From Mansonella perstans (lineage: Eukaryota > Nematoda > Chromadorea > Rhabditida > Onchocercidae), in contig JBAMDO010000571.1 in the NCBI GenBank assembly GCA_037074765.1, positions 496,001-560,000 of the forward strand: a stretch of DNA of 64,000 nt. Direction: 5' to 3'. Under the pieces are notes generated by a model that saw nothing but the letters and a program-made list of their open reading frames with translations, had not been told where the DNA came from and made no database searches. Of this stretch, positions 25,428-38,482 are shown one piece after another (position 1 is the first letter of the stretch; each line of letters opens with the position of its first letter). The position numbers and the translations under genes are program-made.

Positions 25428-28299
25428 TTAAAAAGTATATAATGTTTCCTTGACCTCAAAAAGAATGAAGTCCGCACATTGCATGCCCATCATAAAGCAA
25501 TGATCCTGGTTCGATATTTCATATTTCCAACCACCGAATCGTCCACGAGAATAAATGTTATGTGCCTGAAAAGCCATTAAAATCAATGAATCTCCCTTGA
25601 TTTTACAAATTTCGGAATAGAAATTATTTTCATATAGTACAAACAAACTTGCTGGAAAAGAAAATTACTTGAAATGCTTTATGACAGCGTTGTAACTCTT
25701 CGTCTCTGTTAACAGTTGGAATAGGATATCCATATGGTAAAATACAGAACCACTTGTCAACAATCTCGTTATTTTCAGCTATGATGCCTTTGAGTTTCAA
25801 ACCTGGAACAACTGACGACACTCATCAATTAACAAAGATCTAAAAGAAATTCTTTATCCCCCAAAAAACACTCATACATTCTACGGATGATTACGGCAAA
25901 TATACTCCTGAAGCAAAAAATTAAGCTTGATTTCTAAAATTTAAAAAAATGATAAATATGATCAGACCTTCAATTACTTGAAGTAAAACTTCTTCCTCGA
26001 CAAAATCTGCATCAGCTTCCAATCCAATCTCACATAAAACTGACCAGAACTGATTGCAATCTGGTGTCAGATTATCACTGAAGTTGGACAAAAAAGTACA
26101 CCTGGAATATTAAATGAGGAACATGACTTCTCCGAACATATAATTTAGTAACAATTTGGTAATACGCAAAGTAAATTTGAATCTAGACCTGTAAAAAATA
26201 GTATCAGGTAATGGAAAATACGCCCACGTTGCAAATTGAGTCCATTCGCATTGTGGATGTTTCAAACCAAGACCAACAAGGATTACCTAAAAAAAACGGA
26301 TAAGAAATTCATAAAAGTAACATAAAATTGCCAATTTTATCAAAAGCATAACATTCTAAAGCGGAACCTTGGAATATTTTAAGTTGACATCGCTAATTAC
26401 TGTGGTGATCTTCGATAATTCAGGAATTGGCAAAGTGGACAGTATAGCATTATAATCATACGAATGTGTAGTGCAATTTAAATCTTCAGTAATCACCTGT
26501 AAAACTGAAACGATTATAACTACTAATATATTAATCACATATAATTATTATGACTAATTTAAATTATAAGGAATCACATGAATTTCAGAAGACAGTGGAA
26601 AATAAAATTAAGAAAAAAAAACACCTTCCTTGCTTCAATATCAATCCTTTGTACTCTTTCTTGAAAATGAAAAATGGACTCCGGATATCGCTGAGCAATG
26701 GTTTCCCAAATTTTACCCATACCTTTGTAGTCTCTTGGATACCTGAAAAAAAAAATCCGGCGTAAAAATTACAAAAAACTGTTAAGAAATTGCATGAAAG
26801 TTTAATCTGATACCTAAACATTTACCTGAAACATGTTACAGATGATTGAAGATCATCTTCAAGTTCTTGCCGGCTGCGCCCACAGTGCAATTCAATATTA
26901 AACAAATCGATAGTTGGTACTCGATTCCATGCCCAAAATGCACTCATTTCTTCCAGCTCCACTGTCCACACCGAAACAAACATAATTCTATTCCCTTTTC
27001 TTAATTAACAACCTTTTCCTTCTTGAGATTAGTTACGATTTTCAATTCAGAACTTTCAAAGTTTGCCAAATTTGAAAAAAAAAATGGAAAATCTTTTGTT
27101 AAATTTCCTTAACGATATGAACTCATTCATCGAAAGCAAACTTACCTTACGATTGTAAGGTCTAATAAAGATATCTAGTAATGTATTTCCAAATACATTT
27201 GCACTATATTCAGCAAAATTTGAGCAGCTAATGGGTAAGCCTTGTAGATTTTTCAATTCACTGATGCATTTTTGTCTAATAGTAGATGGAAAATAAGGAA
27301 TAGAATGTTGAACAGGATAGGGTACATAATTGCTGCAGGGATTGTCGTTTTTGAATATATGAGCTAAATCAGCCTGAAAATAAGTTATCATTTCACTGTG
27401 AGAATTTGAAAAATTATTTCTGCAAGAATTGAGTTTTTCGAAATTTCAATTATGCAACAATCTTCATTAATGATAATTTACCTTGACCGATCGTCTAATT
27501 TTATTCCACTTATTCACAGCAGAATTGATAACTTCTTCGAATTCCGGATACTTTGATATACCCAAAATATGCACACCCAAATCCCACGTAAATCCTTTCT
27601 CATCAGTTACTGATCTTGCTAAACCACCAACTTCATCTTCTTTCTCCAGAACGATAATCTCAAAAGTGATAAGCATTCGCATGTGATTTACACAAAACTC
27701 CGAATGACACAAATGCATTATCAATTGATAATGATCATCTACAAATTGTGATTCGATTTCAGTATTCTTATTTAGTGTTAACAAAGTTATACAAATACAA
27801 TGAATGATTTTTTTCTAAAAATATACTTTTAAAACATTGATAAGAAATAAAAGAATGGAAAATTAACAGATAAACTGGATAACCTGAATATCTTCTTTTG
27901 ATATAGTTCCTTCTGTTATCAATGAATAAATACGATGTAGCATACCAATTGCCGTAGGTCCAGCACCAATAATTACCAATCGGAAACCTTTATTGATTTT
28001 CAAATTAGGCATCGATCGAAACATAAGATTGATGGAATCTGTTTTGCTAAATATTATTAAAATATTGAAATTGAATTTGAAACAATCAAGAATGATTCTT
28101 TACAGTTTTGAAAGCAAAAATAATTGAATTTTAAGCGATTTTTTGAAAATTTAACATCAAAATAAATATTGACTACGTCGTCGTACGTAAAAATTTTTCG
28201 TTAAAGAAAAAATTGAAATAAAAAAAAAATTCATAAAAAAATGAAAATTAATGATAAGTACCAGGAAACTTCGTCATCGTCGTTGTTGGAAGAAGCCAT
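25428..28299 (-). CDS. glf-1: UDP-galactopyranose mutase, eukaryotic type (GLF-1)
   Basis: Flavoenzyme converting UDP-galactopyranose to UDP-galactofuranose for surface glycans; present in nematodes and fungi, absent from vertebrates. Exons in transcription order: 28299-28262, 28046-27884, 27658-27482, 27373-27146, 26971-26826, 26742-26655, 26496-26368, 26286-26189, 26101-25968, 25802-25669, 25565-25428; 490 residues. FAD fold: [15 protein letters not shown] (about residues 38-52), [28 protein letters not shown]. Family motifs follow: [20 protein letters not shown] + [59 protein letters not shown], and [20 protein letters not shown] near the C-terminus. The exon 5 junction is odd: homology places it at 26971, but the acceptor there reads TTTCG, not AG. 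The upstream AG at TTTTGAG (27659-27661) for exon 3 is also weak. Identity is secure; those two junctions are not. Confidence 0.93.
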
Positions 28300-29168
28300 G
28301 ACTTGAATAGTACTTTCTGCTAACAAAATTTATTCTATGTCCATGTGATATTTTAATTCAAACGTGCATATTTCAAAAATTTAAAATAATGAATTAATGA
28401 TTGAACTCAGCTATAAATATCACAGAATTGAGTAAAATTAGATAGTTATAATTATAATTTTACTTATTAACAATATAGCGAATAATTTCAACATTTGAAA
28501 GTCTGAAAAACACGTAAATTTCTCGCAATGAAAAACACGTAAATTTCTCGCAACTTACACCCCAGCCTGTTACGTACAACGTTTAGAAGCATTGGTTTCA
28601 TGAAAGTATTTGAAGATGATACATATGTGTTTATATTGTTATCAATATTATCATTATCATGCAGATACTTTAATTGATAAAAGTGTTGTTATCAGCAAGT
28701 TCACTGCAAAAATCCATCGAAAAGTGAAAGTTTTATTGATAAATCGGCTATGACATTCTGTGAAATAGTTTGTTGAGAAAGGTGACAAATCAGACATGCA
28801 AACAAAGAAACCGGTATCAAATAATGAATGCGGAAGTTTGATTTTGATTAATTTGACAGCAAAATTGGTTTCTGGAAAATTAAATTGTTCATAAAAATAA
28901 GGCCAATTCTCGTTGACTTTAAAATATTGTTGCTGAACAAATCAGTTATCATTATCATATCAATCCTAAAATTTGTATAAGCATTATATCATTTATTAAC
29001 ATTCATTATTATCTTCATAATTATTATTCACTAACATTATTAATTATCATCATCATTAGCATAATATCATCATTATCATATTATGATTATTGTCATAGAA
29101 ATGAATATTTTTGCGATAAAAAATATAACCTCATTGTGTTTGTAAAATTAATAGAGAGAATTTCAATG

Positions 29169-29199
<31 letters not shown>

Positions 29200-29530
29200 T
29201 AAAAACTTATTTGTTTCAAAATATGAAAAGAAAGAGAATTAGTGTATGAAATTAAAAGATGTTGGATAAAGGGGAAAAAAAGATGAATAAGTTTGACAAA
29301 ATATCACCAATCTTTTGTTTTGTTCCACTGTTTGATATTCACGGAAATTTTCCAGGAAGATGACCTCTCATCGTCCACCCATTTATCCTCAATGGGATGT
29401 GTACCACTTTCCATTTGATAGAACTATTTAATGATAAAAAATTTGTTAGTTTTACGAAGTCGAATTTTCAATAAGTGGTTATCTCATCCATCTATAAAGT
29501 GTTACATCCTACTCTCTATAATTATCCCAA
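28300..29530. other. Divergent intergenic region glf-1 / secreted protein
   Basis: 1.2 kb with a perfect 25-bp tandem duplication (28504-28553), an ATT/ATC-rich tract (28960-29100) and a 32-nt poly(A) run at about 29167. No gene seen. Both flanking promoters must lie here. Confidence 0.6.
28504..28553. repeat. Perfect tandem duplication, 2 x 25 bp
   Basis: Copies 28504-28528 and 28529-28553 are identical; each contains ACACGTAA and TTTCTCGCAA. Confidence 0.95.
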
Positions 29531-30365
29531 ATGTTTTATCAATGTTTAGCATTGCTATTTATGGTATCAATTAGTGCAAGTAAGTTCTCTGCAAAACTTT
29601 CACTATTAACAACAATCAATAATATCCGAATCTTTAACAATCACTATAAATTAAGCTTTCGTTAAAATTCTTTCTTGTTAAATTTATTCAAAAATTTAGC
29701 ATCATCTTTTTTTTTTCAGTACCACTACCTGAAGAATTAGATTATGCTGGAGAAATTCCAAATTGTCGTGATGGTGAAAAAGCTCTACTAGCAGCAGATA
29801 CTGGAGTTCATACATGTGATAAAAATTGTCCACAAGGATTTCGATGTGAATACAAAACAACAGATGATACTACAAAGAAAGGTGCAGTGAATATTTCTCT
29901 CATATTTAAAAGATATTTAGTCATATTTCCGAAATTTTATTGGAGCATCATGATTTATTATATTTATTGTTATTAAATATAGCTATGAACTTGACCTGAA
30001 CACATCAGTGATTAGTCTCTCCAAAAAAGACGTAGGTTTTTAAATAGTTTAACCGTTTATTTTATTTTTGTCCACTGAATGTTTAGGCTAAAAAAGTTTC
30101 TGTTAGATCATCTGTTTTTTTTTTATAAACTTCGGATAGTGTTGAAAGCTACTAGTAGAATTTTCTAAACTGTCAAATTGGTGAAAACTTGGTTGTTTGT
30201 AATTTTGCTAGACACGTTGCAGTGCCGTAATTTACAGGCATATGTTGTCCGGATTTGAAAGAATTAGAACGAATTTACAGCGAGGATGAGAAATTGGACA
30301 GAGCAATCACAAAGTTGAATGCTCAAGAACAAAAATTTTCCACAACGATGATGATGATCTTGTAA
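29531..30365 (+). CDS. Small secreted cysteine-rich protein (lustrin-like six-Cys module)
   Basis: 112 residues from exons 29531-29579, 29720-29881, 30238-30365. The N-terminus MFYQCLALLFMVSISAS is a clear signal peptide with a plausible cut before IPLPEE. The mature part has one six-cysteine module: NC...TCDKNCPQGFRCEYK...ICCPD, the spacing of lustrin/Kunitz-associated nematode repeats (C-x-D-G ... C-xx-x-C-P-x-G-x-x-C ... C-C-P). The acidic-basic tail after the module (SEDEKLDRAITKLNAQEQ) looks helical. Function unknown; proteins of this kind are common in nematode secretions and cuticle. All three exons have strong acceptors (TTTTTTCAG, TTTACAG) and agreeing phases. It stands alone between glf-1 and the receptor relic. 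Confidence 0.8.
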
Positions 30366-32349
30366 TGTATACAAGAGATTGTAGCTTTAACTTGCAACTT
30401 AACTGCTTAACTTTCGCAGTAACAATTTTATGATCGATAAAAAAAAAACTATCTAATGCAGTAATTATTGGACTCAAAAAATTTTTTTATGGAAAACTGC
30501 CGAAAAATTTTTAAGCCACAATGCAATTTTCTAATATCAATTGTTTCAAATTAAAAAACTTTTCAAAATTAAAAAACAAACCTTTTATGAAGTAAATGAT
30601 TTTTGTTAAATCTTTTGTCCAAAATTATACACCATCGTCATATTGTAAGGAACCTTTCGCTTATAGCCAAGTCAATTTATGTCGGAATGTTGTAATTTTT
30701 GATCTTTAATACTGCATGTGCTAAAATTTGTTAAGAAAAGTTAAAGGCAATCATCCTGTGCTGCTTAATGCACAAAAGTTGAAAGGCAAATCCACTTATC
30801 TCCTCTATAAAAGATAGGATCTACCCAAAAGTTTCATTTCTTTTTTGATCAATCCTTTTACTGATCCTTCGACAGCTTCTTGTTTTTGCTTTTCACTTTG
30901 TTCTTTTTCATCATTATTTTGGTTAAAATGCTCTTCCACCGTTTCATTTTTGATTATTGTTATTTTGTATTAGAATAATATCGTTTATTAATACTTGCGC
31001 AATAAAAGTTTAATTACCCATTTTAAGTCTAAGATAAGCATCAACAACGAAGTTCTTCCATCGAAAGTGAATAAGCTACAAAAGATTTTATACCCTCATA
31101 TACGTTCTAAATACAAGACTTTATCAGTAGAAGAAATATTTCACTAACAAAAACACTTTTAATTTCTTTTTTTTTTTTTTTGATTGAATTCTGAATAAAT
31201 CAATTAATGATGTTTCTTGATGTATACATGATTTAATCCTATTTTTGCTGAACAAAATTCATTTTAACTGACAATTTAGCAATTTAACTTTTTGCTGTAA
31301 ATAATTGCAAGTGCTATGTAAATTAATTTAAATTAAGATTACATCTTGTTCATGAAAATAGTATTTGATGCTTTTAGCGCATTGCTACTATGTTACTACG
31401 AAGCAGTTGTGCTCTAAGATATTTTGTGTCTAGTTCCATTTGCAAATCATCTTTGTTACGTGTGATTTGTGAGTTGGTTAAATAGCAGCTCGATTACGAA
31501 AAATTTAAATTAAATTTTGTTAGATGCATCGAGCTGAGTTGTAATAAAAATTGAGTTATTAGATCAATTTTTAACTTAATTTATTTCGAAATTATTAATG
31601 TGGACGGCAATCAGGAACCATATATTATTAATAACTCCCTTTTCAAAAATATTATAACTGACTGCCTATCCAAAAAACATCCATTCATATGTGATAATCT
31701 GAAATAGATTCGATAATCTGAAATCTTTCCCTCTTCAATTACATCTTGAACTGATGCACCTCCTGTTAGTATAATAAAAAATATTGACTAACAGTCCAAT
31801 CGTTTCTTCAAAAAAGAATTTATGTGAATCTGAAAATTAGTTTGAGTAATTCCAAATTTTTGCTCCAAAAAAAGTGATAAACTTCATATTATTTCAATAA
31901 CTATATTTCAAGATTTCGTTTTCTAAAAATATGAATTTGATATAAGCATATTTAACCGAATCGTTTACTTCATGATTTAGGTTTCACAATTGCTGCTACT
32001 ACCGACGATGCGCTTTATTTGCTTTTGCACAGAATGCATCTCTCCTGAAGGACTACCAACATTTTTTTTGTGATAAATTTCTGAATTCTAATTCTAGCAT
32101 TTTTCAATAATTTTCAACTACCTATCTTTCAGAGATCCTAGTTTCCAAATTTGTTTTCAGAAATATAAAAAAAGAGGGGAATGAAATAACAGTTTGTCTT
32201 TTATTTAATTTCAAAATTGGACCATCAATTACTAAACTTCGAAAATATAAAACGTTTATGTTGCTTACGATTTCTAATTCATTATTCCTATAGAAATAAA
32301 TTAAAAATATAATTTTTAAAGGAGTAAGCATTGCAGTAAGGTAACAAAC
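30366..32349. other. Gene-poor interval with possible minus-strand exons
   Basis: No complete gene recognised. On the minus strand, 31767-31600 (GASVQDVIEEGKISDYRIYF...) and 32070-31985 (GSPSGEMHSVQKQIKRIV) are open and can be joined to each other and to the receptor relic in one phase choice; they may be its decayed tail or chance. 30975-30785 (-) is also open (EEHFNQNNDEKEQSEKQKQE) without a start. Confidence 0.3.
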
Positions 32350-33689
32350 CTGGAAAGATGTTCATGTAGTACAACTGTCCAGAATGTGTTTCTGTATCTG
32401 AAACAGGAAAACTTTTGAAAAGCAACTATTAGTCAGACAATTTACGGGAAGTTTCATGTTGAATGATTAAGAAATGAAAGATTGCCGCTTTCAATTCATT
32501 CAGAAGAAAAGCATGTGTAACCAATTTAGAAGGCATTAGACAATGAAGAACGAATGGATGAATTGAGTAATGGTAAAAGATCGAAGATATCACCGAGATC
32601 CAAGTAAATATTTACTTTTCTTCTGAATGGTGTAAATAGTATTCGTAATGCCGATGATTCCTTGTGGCATCGGCAATCAAAAATACAGCACTACGGCAAG
32701 CAATAAGGCTGATGTCTGGTCTGGCTTAGTTACACTTCTGAAATTCTCTTTATTTGAAGAATTTACGGTGTTTTTAGCGAATATTTTTCAAAATCAATTT
32801 GTTACAAAGCTTTTCTGACCTATAAATTGTAAATTGCATTTGTACCAGAATTGGTAAATAATGTAAGCAATATTTTTTAAAATAAATTTATTGATTTTTT
32901 CGCCTCTGAGTTTTGATATATCAGATTACATAATTTGCTTCTACAAATGTACAAGATTTCTTTTCAAAAAATACACTACCTTAATGTTCTGGTAATTTCC
33001 ATGTGCATTTGTTTAGTGTAAGTATACGACATTTAAAGATTTTTTCAGGAAATAAAAATGTTGTAAAGAAAATGACATCTCATACAAAGTAATAATGCAA
33101 AGGTGGAAATTTCAACTTCTTGAACAGAAATATTTTAATTTTTAATAGTTGCTGACACAAATAAAAGCATTTAAAGTACTAATGAAGATCTTGCGTATAA
33201 TCAAACTAAAATTATAAAATGAGAATAACAATCAGTAAAGCTTTATATTAGTATTATTACACAGCATAAAATGGTAAATTTATATATGATACCATGGTAC
33301 TAATGTCGCAAATAGCAACTATTGTTAGTACACAGTTTATCGCAGAGCATCTCATATTTGACTTCGTTAATACCATTACATGTATTAGATTCGTTCCAGT
33401 ATTGAATGTACATATTACTATGTAGATGAAGCCATGTATCGGTGAATAAGTCCTCAATTATGAAAATATACTTTTTAGTAATCAGCTTAAAAGTTCAAAG
33501 CAGTAGACAGATGACCAGTAGCAGAAGAAAATTATCATATCTGTTGATCATCACTAACTTATGCATGTTATTTCACTTACAAAATGGCTTCTCGTTTGGA
33601 AAGTAGATCTTAAACAACGTCATAGACTTGATTGCTTCTGTAGCAAAATACGATTTATTGCTTCTAAATTTGGCTTCAAATTGGTATGA
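32350..33689 (-). pseudogene. Decayed FMRFamide/DMSR-type neuropeptide GPCR
   Basis: Pieces of a rhodopsin-like receptor in order on the minus strand. 33689-33577: putative N-terminus (ends NEKPF, with an NKS glycosylation site). 33452-33293: TM1-TM2, with YSPIHGFIYIVICTF, NLIHVMVLTKSNMRCSAIN, TIVAICDISTM. 32737-32522: TM6 DQTSALLLAVVLYF, then an in-frame TGA, then LPMPQGIIGITNTIYT, a frameshift into YLDLGDIFDLLPLLNSSI (TM7), and a second frameshift (about 5 nt lost) into FVLHCLMPSKL. 32397-32350: cytoplasmic start YRNTFWTVVLHEHLSR. Only 555 bp separate the TM2 and TM6 pieces and I see no TM3-TM5 (no DRY-like motif). The motif order and the frameshifts inside conserved TM7 argue for a dead gene rather than a mis-spliced one. 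The exact subfamily is not settled. Confidence 0.75.
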
Positions 33690-36600
33690 CTAAAACACAC
33701 TGAAAGCCATATTTTATCTTTAAAGATAAATGAATTAATTTACAATACAATACAAATGGTAAGTGGTACAAAGGCCAATTAATTAGCTGAAATATCAATA
33801 GTTCCATCTTTCAATGTCAAGAAAACTCGTATAGCATATGATTCTTACATTAAAGATAGTCTAAATTATCCTTTCTTCTCCTTTCTTTAATAGCTGAAAA
33901 GTCCGTGCAAGTAAGACAAATCATAAAGAATGACGGTTTCCTTTATCTCATCCACTGCCACCAGTCTTTTTAAATTGTTAAGCATTTCCGATATTGCTCA
34001 ATTTTTGTTATTAAACATTTCATGATTTCCCATGCAGTTTTTTTATGTTCCAGCTATCTTTCGTCAACAACTTCCTATTAGAAATCTTGTACGAAAAGTC
34101 AAGAATTCATCCGATTTTCCCCATTCATTTTTCTGTGCGTCTGTGAGCTCTGAGAAAAGGCAATTGGGATGATGTTTGTTAGATCGTTGAAATTCATGTG
34201 AAAATAAAAACAGTTAATGCAAAAAAAGATTTAGAAATTTTAAATATTATTTTGTATCAAATCTCTCATCTAACTGACTTCAAAAAAGTTCGTTTCACTT
34301 CAATCATATCAAAATCTTCCCCTGCAATATGGTTACAAATGATTTGCATATTGATATAGCATAAGTCAATTGAAAAAAACAAAGCAAGTATCTCTGAAGA
34401 GAATTTAACTGGTTGCACTTTATTTTTGCTATTCTAGGAAGAAAAATAGACTTTTAGGAAATTTGAATAAAAATGAAAAAAAATGAAAATTTTGAATATC
34501 AGGAAATTTTATGTGGTCGTGAAGCAACTGCCATAATGGTATGGTCATTAAAAGATTGAAAAATTGCAAAAATAAGAAATTTTAATAAAGACAGAGATTG
34601 AAAAGTAAATATTGGTATCCACACGGGCAACAGCATAATTTTTCACTTATTTTTCATTTTTAGTATTATCCTTGTTGCCCATCAAAATGAAGTTGCTTTA
34701 ATAAATGGTCCATTTAATTTTTTAAAAAAAGTTCATAGAGTTTCGAACATAACGGCGACAACTATTTGCAGAAAGAAGCAAAATTTTTGTCAAATGATTC
34801 CTGAAGAAATTATACTTTAAATTTTACGTTTAAATTTACAATTTAAAGAAAAATTCTCGTTATTAATGAAAATAAAAATTCACAATTAATTCAAAAGAAA
34901 ATAAAACTTGTTGAAGTAAAGTTAAAATTAGCATAACTTCACGAGATTTTGCCGACATCAATACTGAAATAGCGCCATTGCAATTTTATTTTAGCTGATA
35001 AAAAATTTCGTTCGTTGCATTATTTTTCTTCATGTTTCAATAAATCACATTATCTCATCTCTAAATTATTTAAAATTCTGATAATGGGCTTTATTTCGAC
35101 TTAACTGTTACTGGGATTAAATCAAGCAAATACCATCATAACGAGACTGTGCTAACGATCGTATAATCAGTGAAGATTGGAAGCAAATAGACGATATTTA
35201 AAAAGACAAAATGAACTTTTTTTTCGTTGAAAGTATCTCTATATGTAGGAGATATTTCCTTAAGTTTTTGAGATTTGCAGTTTTCAATGCAAATAAATGG
35301 GGTTGGAAATCTTTGCATAACACCAGTGGTGCACCTGTGCACTTGGTGCAGTACGATATATATGTGAAGGGAAAAAACATTTACATGATTTTCAACTTTT
35401 GCATCTGAAATTTAAATTTTATTTTCGGGTCTCGCGATCATTATTTAAAGAACAATGTCTGAAAGAAAACAGAAGAACCAAGTCAAATAAAAATTCGCAT
35501 ATTTTCAAGATGCAGAACTTTAGATATCAAACATTTGGAATTATTTGTTTGGAATATGGATGGTGATTTAATACACAGATCACTTAAAGTGTTTGTCCAA
35601 ATCAATAAGAGTTTAGGAAATAACAGTCTTAATATTTTTTGCAATTCAACAAATTACTTTATTTTTATTGCAAATTTCCAGAGAAAAAATATATTGTTGA
35701 GAATTTTTGAAAAAAAATCTCCATTTCATTGTTTGCTTTTTATTAGCAAAATGCAGCTCCAAAATTGGAGCTTCAGAACTTCAGAAAACACATACAATTT
35801 TGAATTCCTTTCAAGGAATATTAGTTTGAACAACAGCTAAAGGAAAGGCAAAAGAAAAATGTTAAGAAGGAATTAAAAATCGATGAAGTATTTTAGTTGC
35901 AAGTTTATTTACAACAAAAGTCTTGGGAAGAATTTTTTGAAGTTTTCTATTTCTTAGTGTATTTTTTTTTTTTTTTTTGACTAGAATGGTAGAAAGTTAA
36001 TGGAAATAGAATACGTTGGAAATGGGATAACTGACAACATTAAGGACTCACAGAGGCAATCGTTTTGCAATTGAATGCATATTTGATTAGGTATACGACG
36101 GAAACCCTAATCACAATCAAAAAATTTGTTTTTTTCTTCAACTGTCATTATTTGCCGTAAACTAGATGGATTTATAGATTTATGTCGTTTAATGTCCATC
36201 AAAAAGCTTATAAGTAATCTTAACCTTCTTTTGATTTAACTTACCAAAAAATGACGGAACGAATCACTTTCACCTGAATTGTTCCAGCTCCTACCAATAT
36301 ATGCAGTCGAAATTACATACTCAACAACCATCTCAATCATTCATTCATTATGTGTTTTACAAAACTAACGAATTATTAATAGAAAGAATACAGTTTCCAT
36401 TCATTCTTTGGAAATACTGTTTTTTGTTTAAAAAAAAAAAAAAAAAAGAAGTTTTGAGAGGTCGTAGGTATTTTCAAATTATCCATGAATTTATCACGTT
36501 GACATTTCTTGCGAAATTAATTTTAAAAATTTTAACCATTTTATTGTCATTACTAGTGATTATTGGCAATATCAAATCACATTCTTATTTTGCTGTTGGA

Positions 36601-38482
36601 CTGTTGTAGAAGGATTTTAATGTCACTACAGTTACATTTATTATCTGTAATTGAGCAAGTCGTTACTATTTGAAAAGTGAAGCTGATGAGTGATTAAATA
36701 ACTATACAACAATCACTTTAATCATTTCCAGAAACCGTATCACAGGTGCACAGAATACTTAGATAATGTTAACTAGCAAGTTTCTCAAATTTTTAATAAA
36801 TAAAAAGAAAAAAGAAGAAATTTAATGTTTTTGTTTTGTTTTAAAAATGAAATAATTATCACAAATCATAACCGAATTATCGTTTAACTTTATGTGCGAT
36901 ATGAAAGCAGATTGAACTGGATCAGATTATCAGATTGAATTTCGATCATTAATTAAAACTTATACTTGAAAAACAAAGTGGATTTATGTCGCCTTTAGTA
37001 GAACCGGTTATTTTTTTTTGAAAAGTAAATATCTAAATGAAGAGCATCTTTGATTTTTTTCTCCTGTTTGTTTTTCCAATCTTTTTAATTGCATAAAGCT
37101 TCGACTGAAAATGGACATGAGAAAGTGAAGATGCAGTAAAATTGTTAAAAAAACAAATTTGAAAAATGGAAAATTAAATAGCAATGTGGTTCTTCTCTGG
37201 CTTTTCTCAATCCAAAAGACCTTAGTTGAATAAGCAAGCTACTTTTATTTCTTTAACTCCATATCGATTAATTTAATTTTCTAAAAGTTTCAAACGTAGA
37301 TTACAGCTTTTTTTGATAATCTTAACGGTAATACGGAGCAACAATTAATTCTCCTAAGGTAATGAAAATCTATATGTAATTCTCAACTTTAACTTTACAG
37401 TTTCTTCCATGCAAAAATTTATATCATTTCAGCAAACCACTTTCTTTACATGTCAAAGTTAATTTATTTATTTCCCGAAATAGCCTTCTTCAAATATTAT
37501 ACCATCTAATAGTTCAAACATAATCAATTTATTCAGTTCCTTCCAACTGGTCCTCATTTCCTTTATTCTCTCTACGTTATATCGCACTTTTTTAATTAGG
37601 ATAATTGTGGCAATAATTCTGCTTAATTAGTGTAGTATGGCAATTATTTTGCAAGTGAAAAAAATATGTTTATAATCACTGCATCCAATCACTTAATCAT
37701 TTTTTCTATCAAGTATTTGTATTTTTGCTAGTTAAATAGGGTATATTTGTTAAACTGGTTCAAACATAATTCAATATATACTGTATATCATATCATATAT
37801 ATTGTATATTATATATAGAAAAACACACCATATATAGTCTGAAAAAATTGTAACTGTCAATGACAATGATGATAGTTACAAGATAATGTAGAAACAAAAT
37901 TATTTTTTAATTCAAAATAAAATGAGATGTGAAAATTGACAAATTTCCAGCAATTAAAAGAATTTTATGTTTTGTAACTTATTAAACGAGAAAAGAATAA
38001 TAACTGTAAGGAATTGAATAACGAAATCATTTATAAATCAAAAGCTAATTTCTATACAACGATATGGTTGAGTATAAATAATCTGGCTGATATATAATTA
38101 GTCAAATTGGAAGGAATTTTGCAGAATTATCTAAGCCAAGTAATATTTGCTCAAAATGAGATCTGATAAAGTCAACTGAAATGACATAGCCTTTTTGAAG
38201 ACTAGCTTTAGCAGACTTAATAAGGCAAATAGTGAGTAAAAGTAGAATATTCATTTAAATTTATATTATCGAGCAATAAAAAAATAATCAGAGATGGATG
38301 GAGAAGTGTTAATATTAATTAGTTTTAATTAATATCAACTAGTTTATTTTTCGAACATTACTGACTTCAATGGATTTTACGTCACAAATTGACCTGTTGA
38401 AATATTAAGCAATTATTTATGAGAAACTTTTAGCAATTTCAGCTATTAGACCGTAATTCAAAATACTTATGAAGTTGTCCTT
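33690..38482. other. Long AT-rich gene desert
   Basis: No gene recognised. Open frames at 35535-35840 (+, 101 codons), 36301-36609 (+, 102 codons) and 35211-35408 (+, 65 codons) have the Phe/Ile/Asn/Lys composition of random AT-rich DNA and no supporting splice structure. On the minus strand 33998-33895 begins MLNNLKRLVAVDEIKETV and is open for 34 codons; it could be a lost 5' exon of the receptor relic. Confidence 0.4.

Noticed and set aside
32600..32615. 16-bp palindrome AAGTAAATATTTACTT, resembling a forkhead site
   Set aside because: Falls inside the receptor relic between TM6 and TM7 coding remnants; best explained as decayed coding sequence.
32530..32702. Plus-strand frame reading ALDNEERMDELSNGKRSK
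   Set aside because: The opposite strand matches GPCR TM6-TM7 motifs, which explains the sequence better; the needed plus-strand intron would be only 36 nt.
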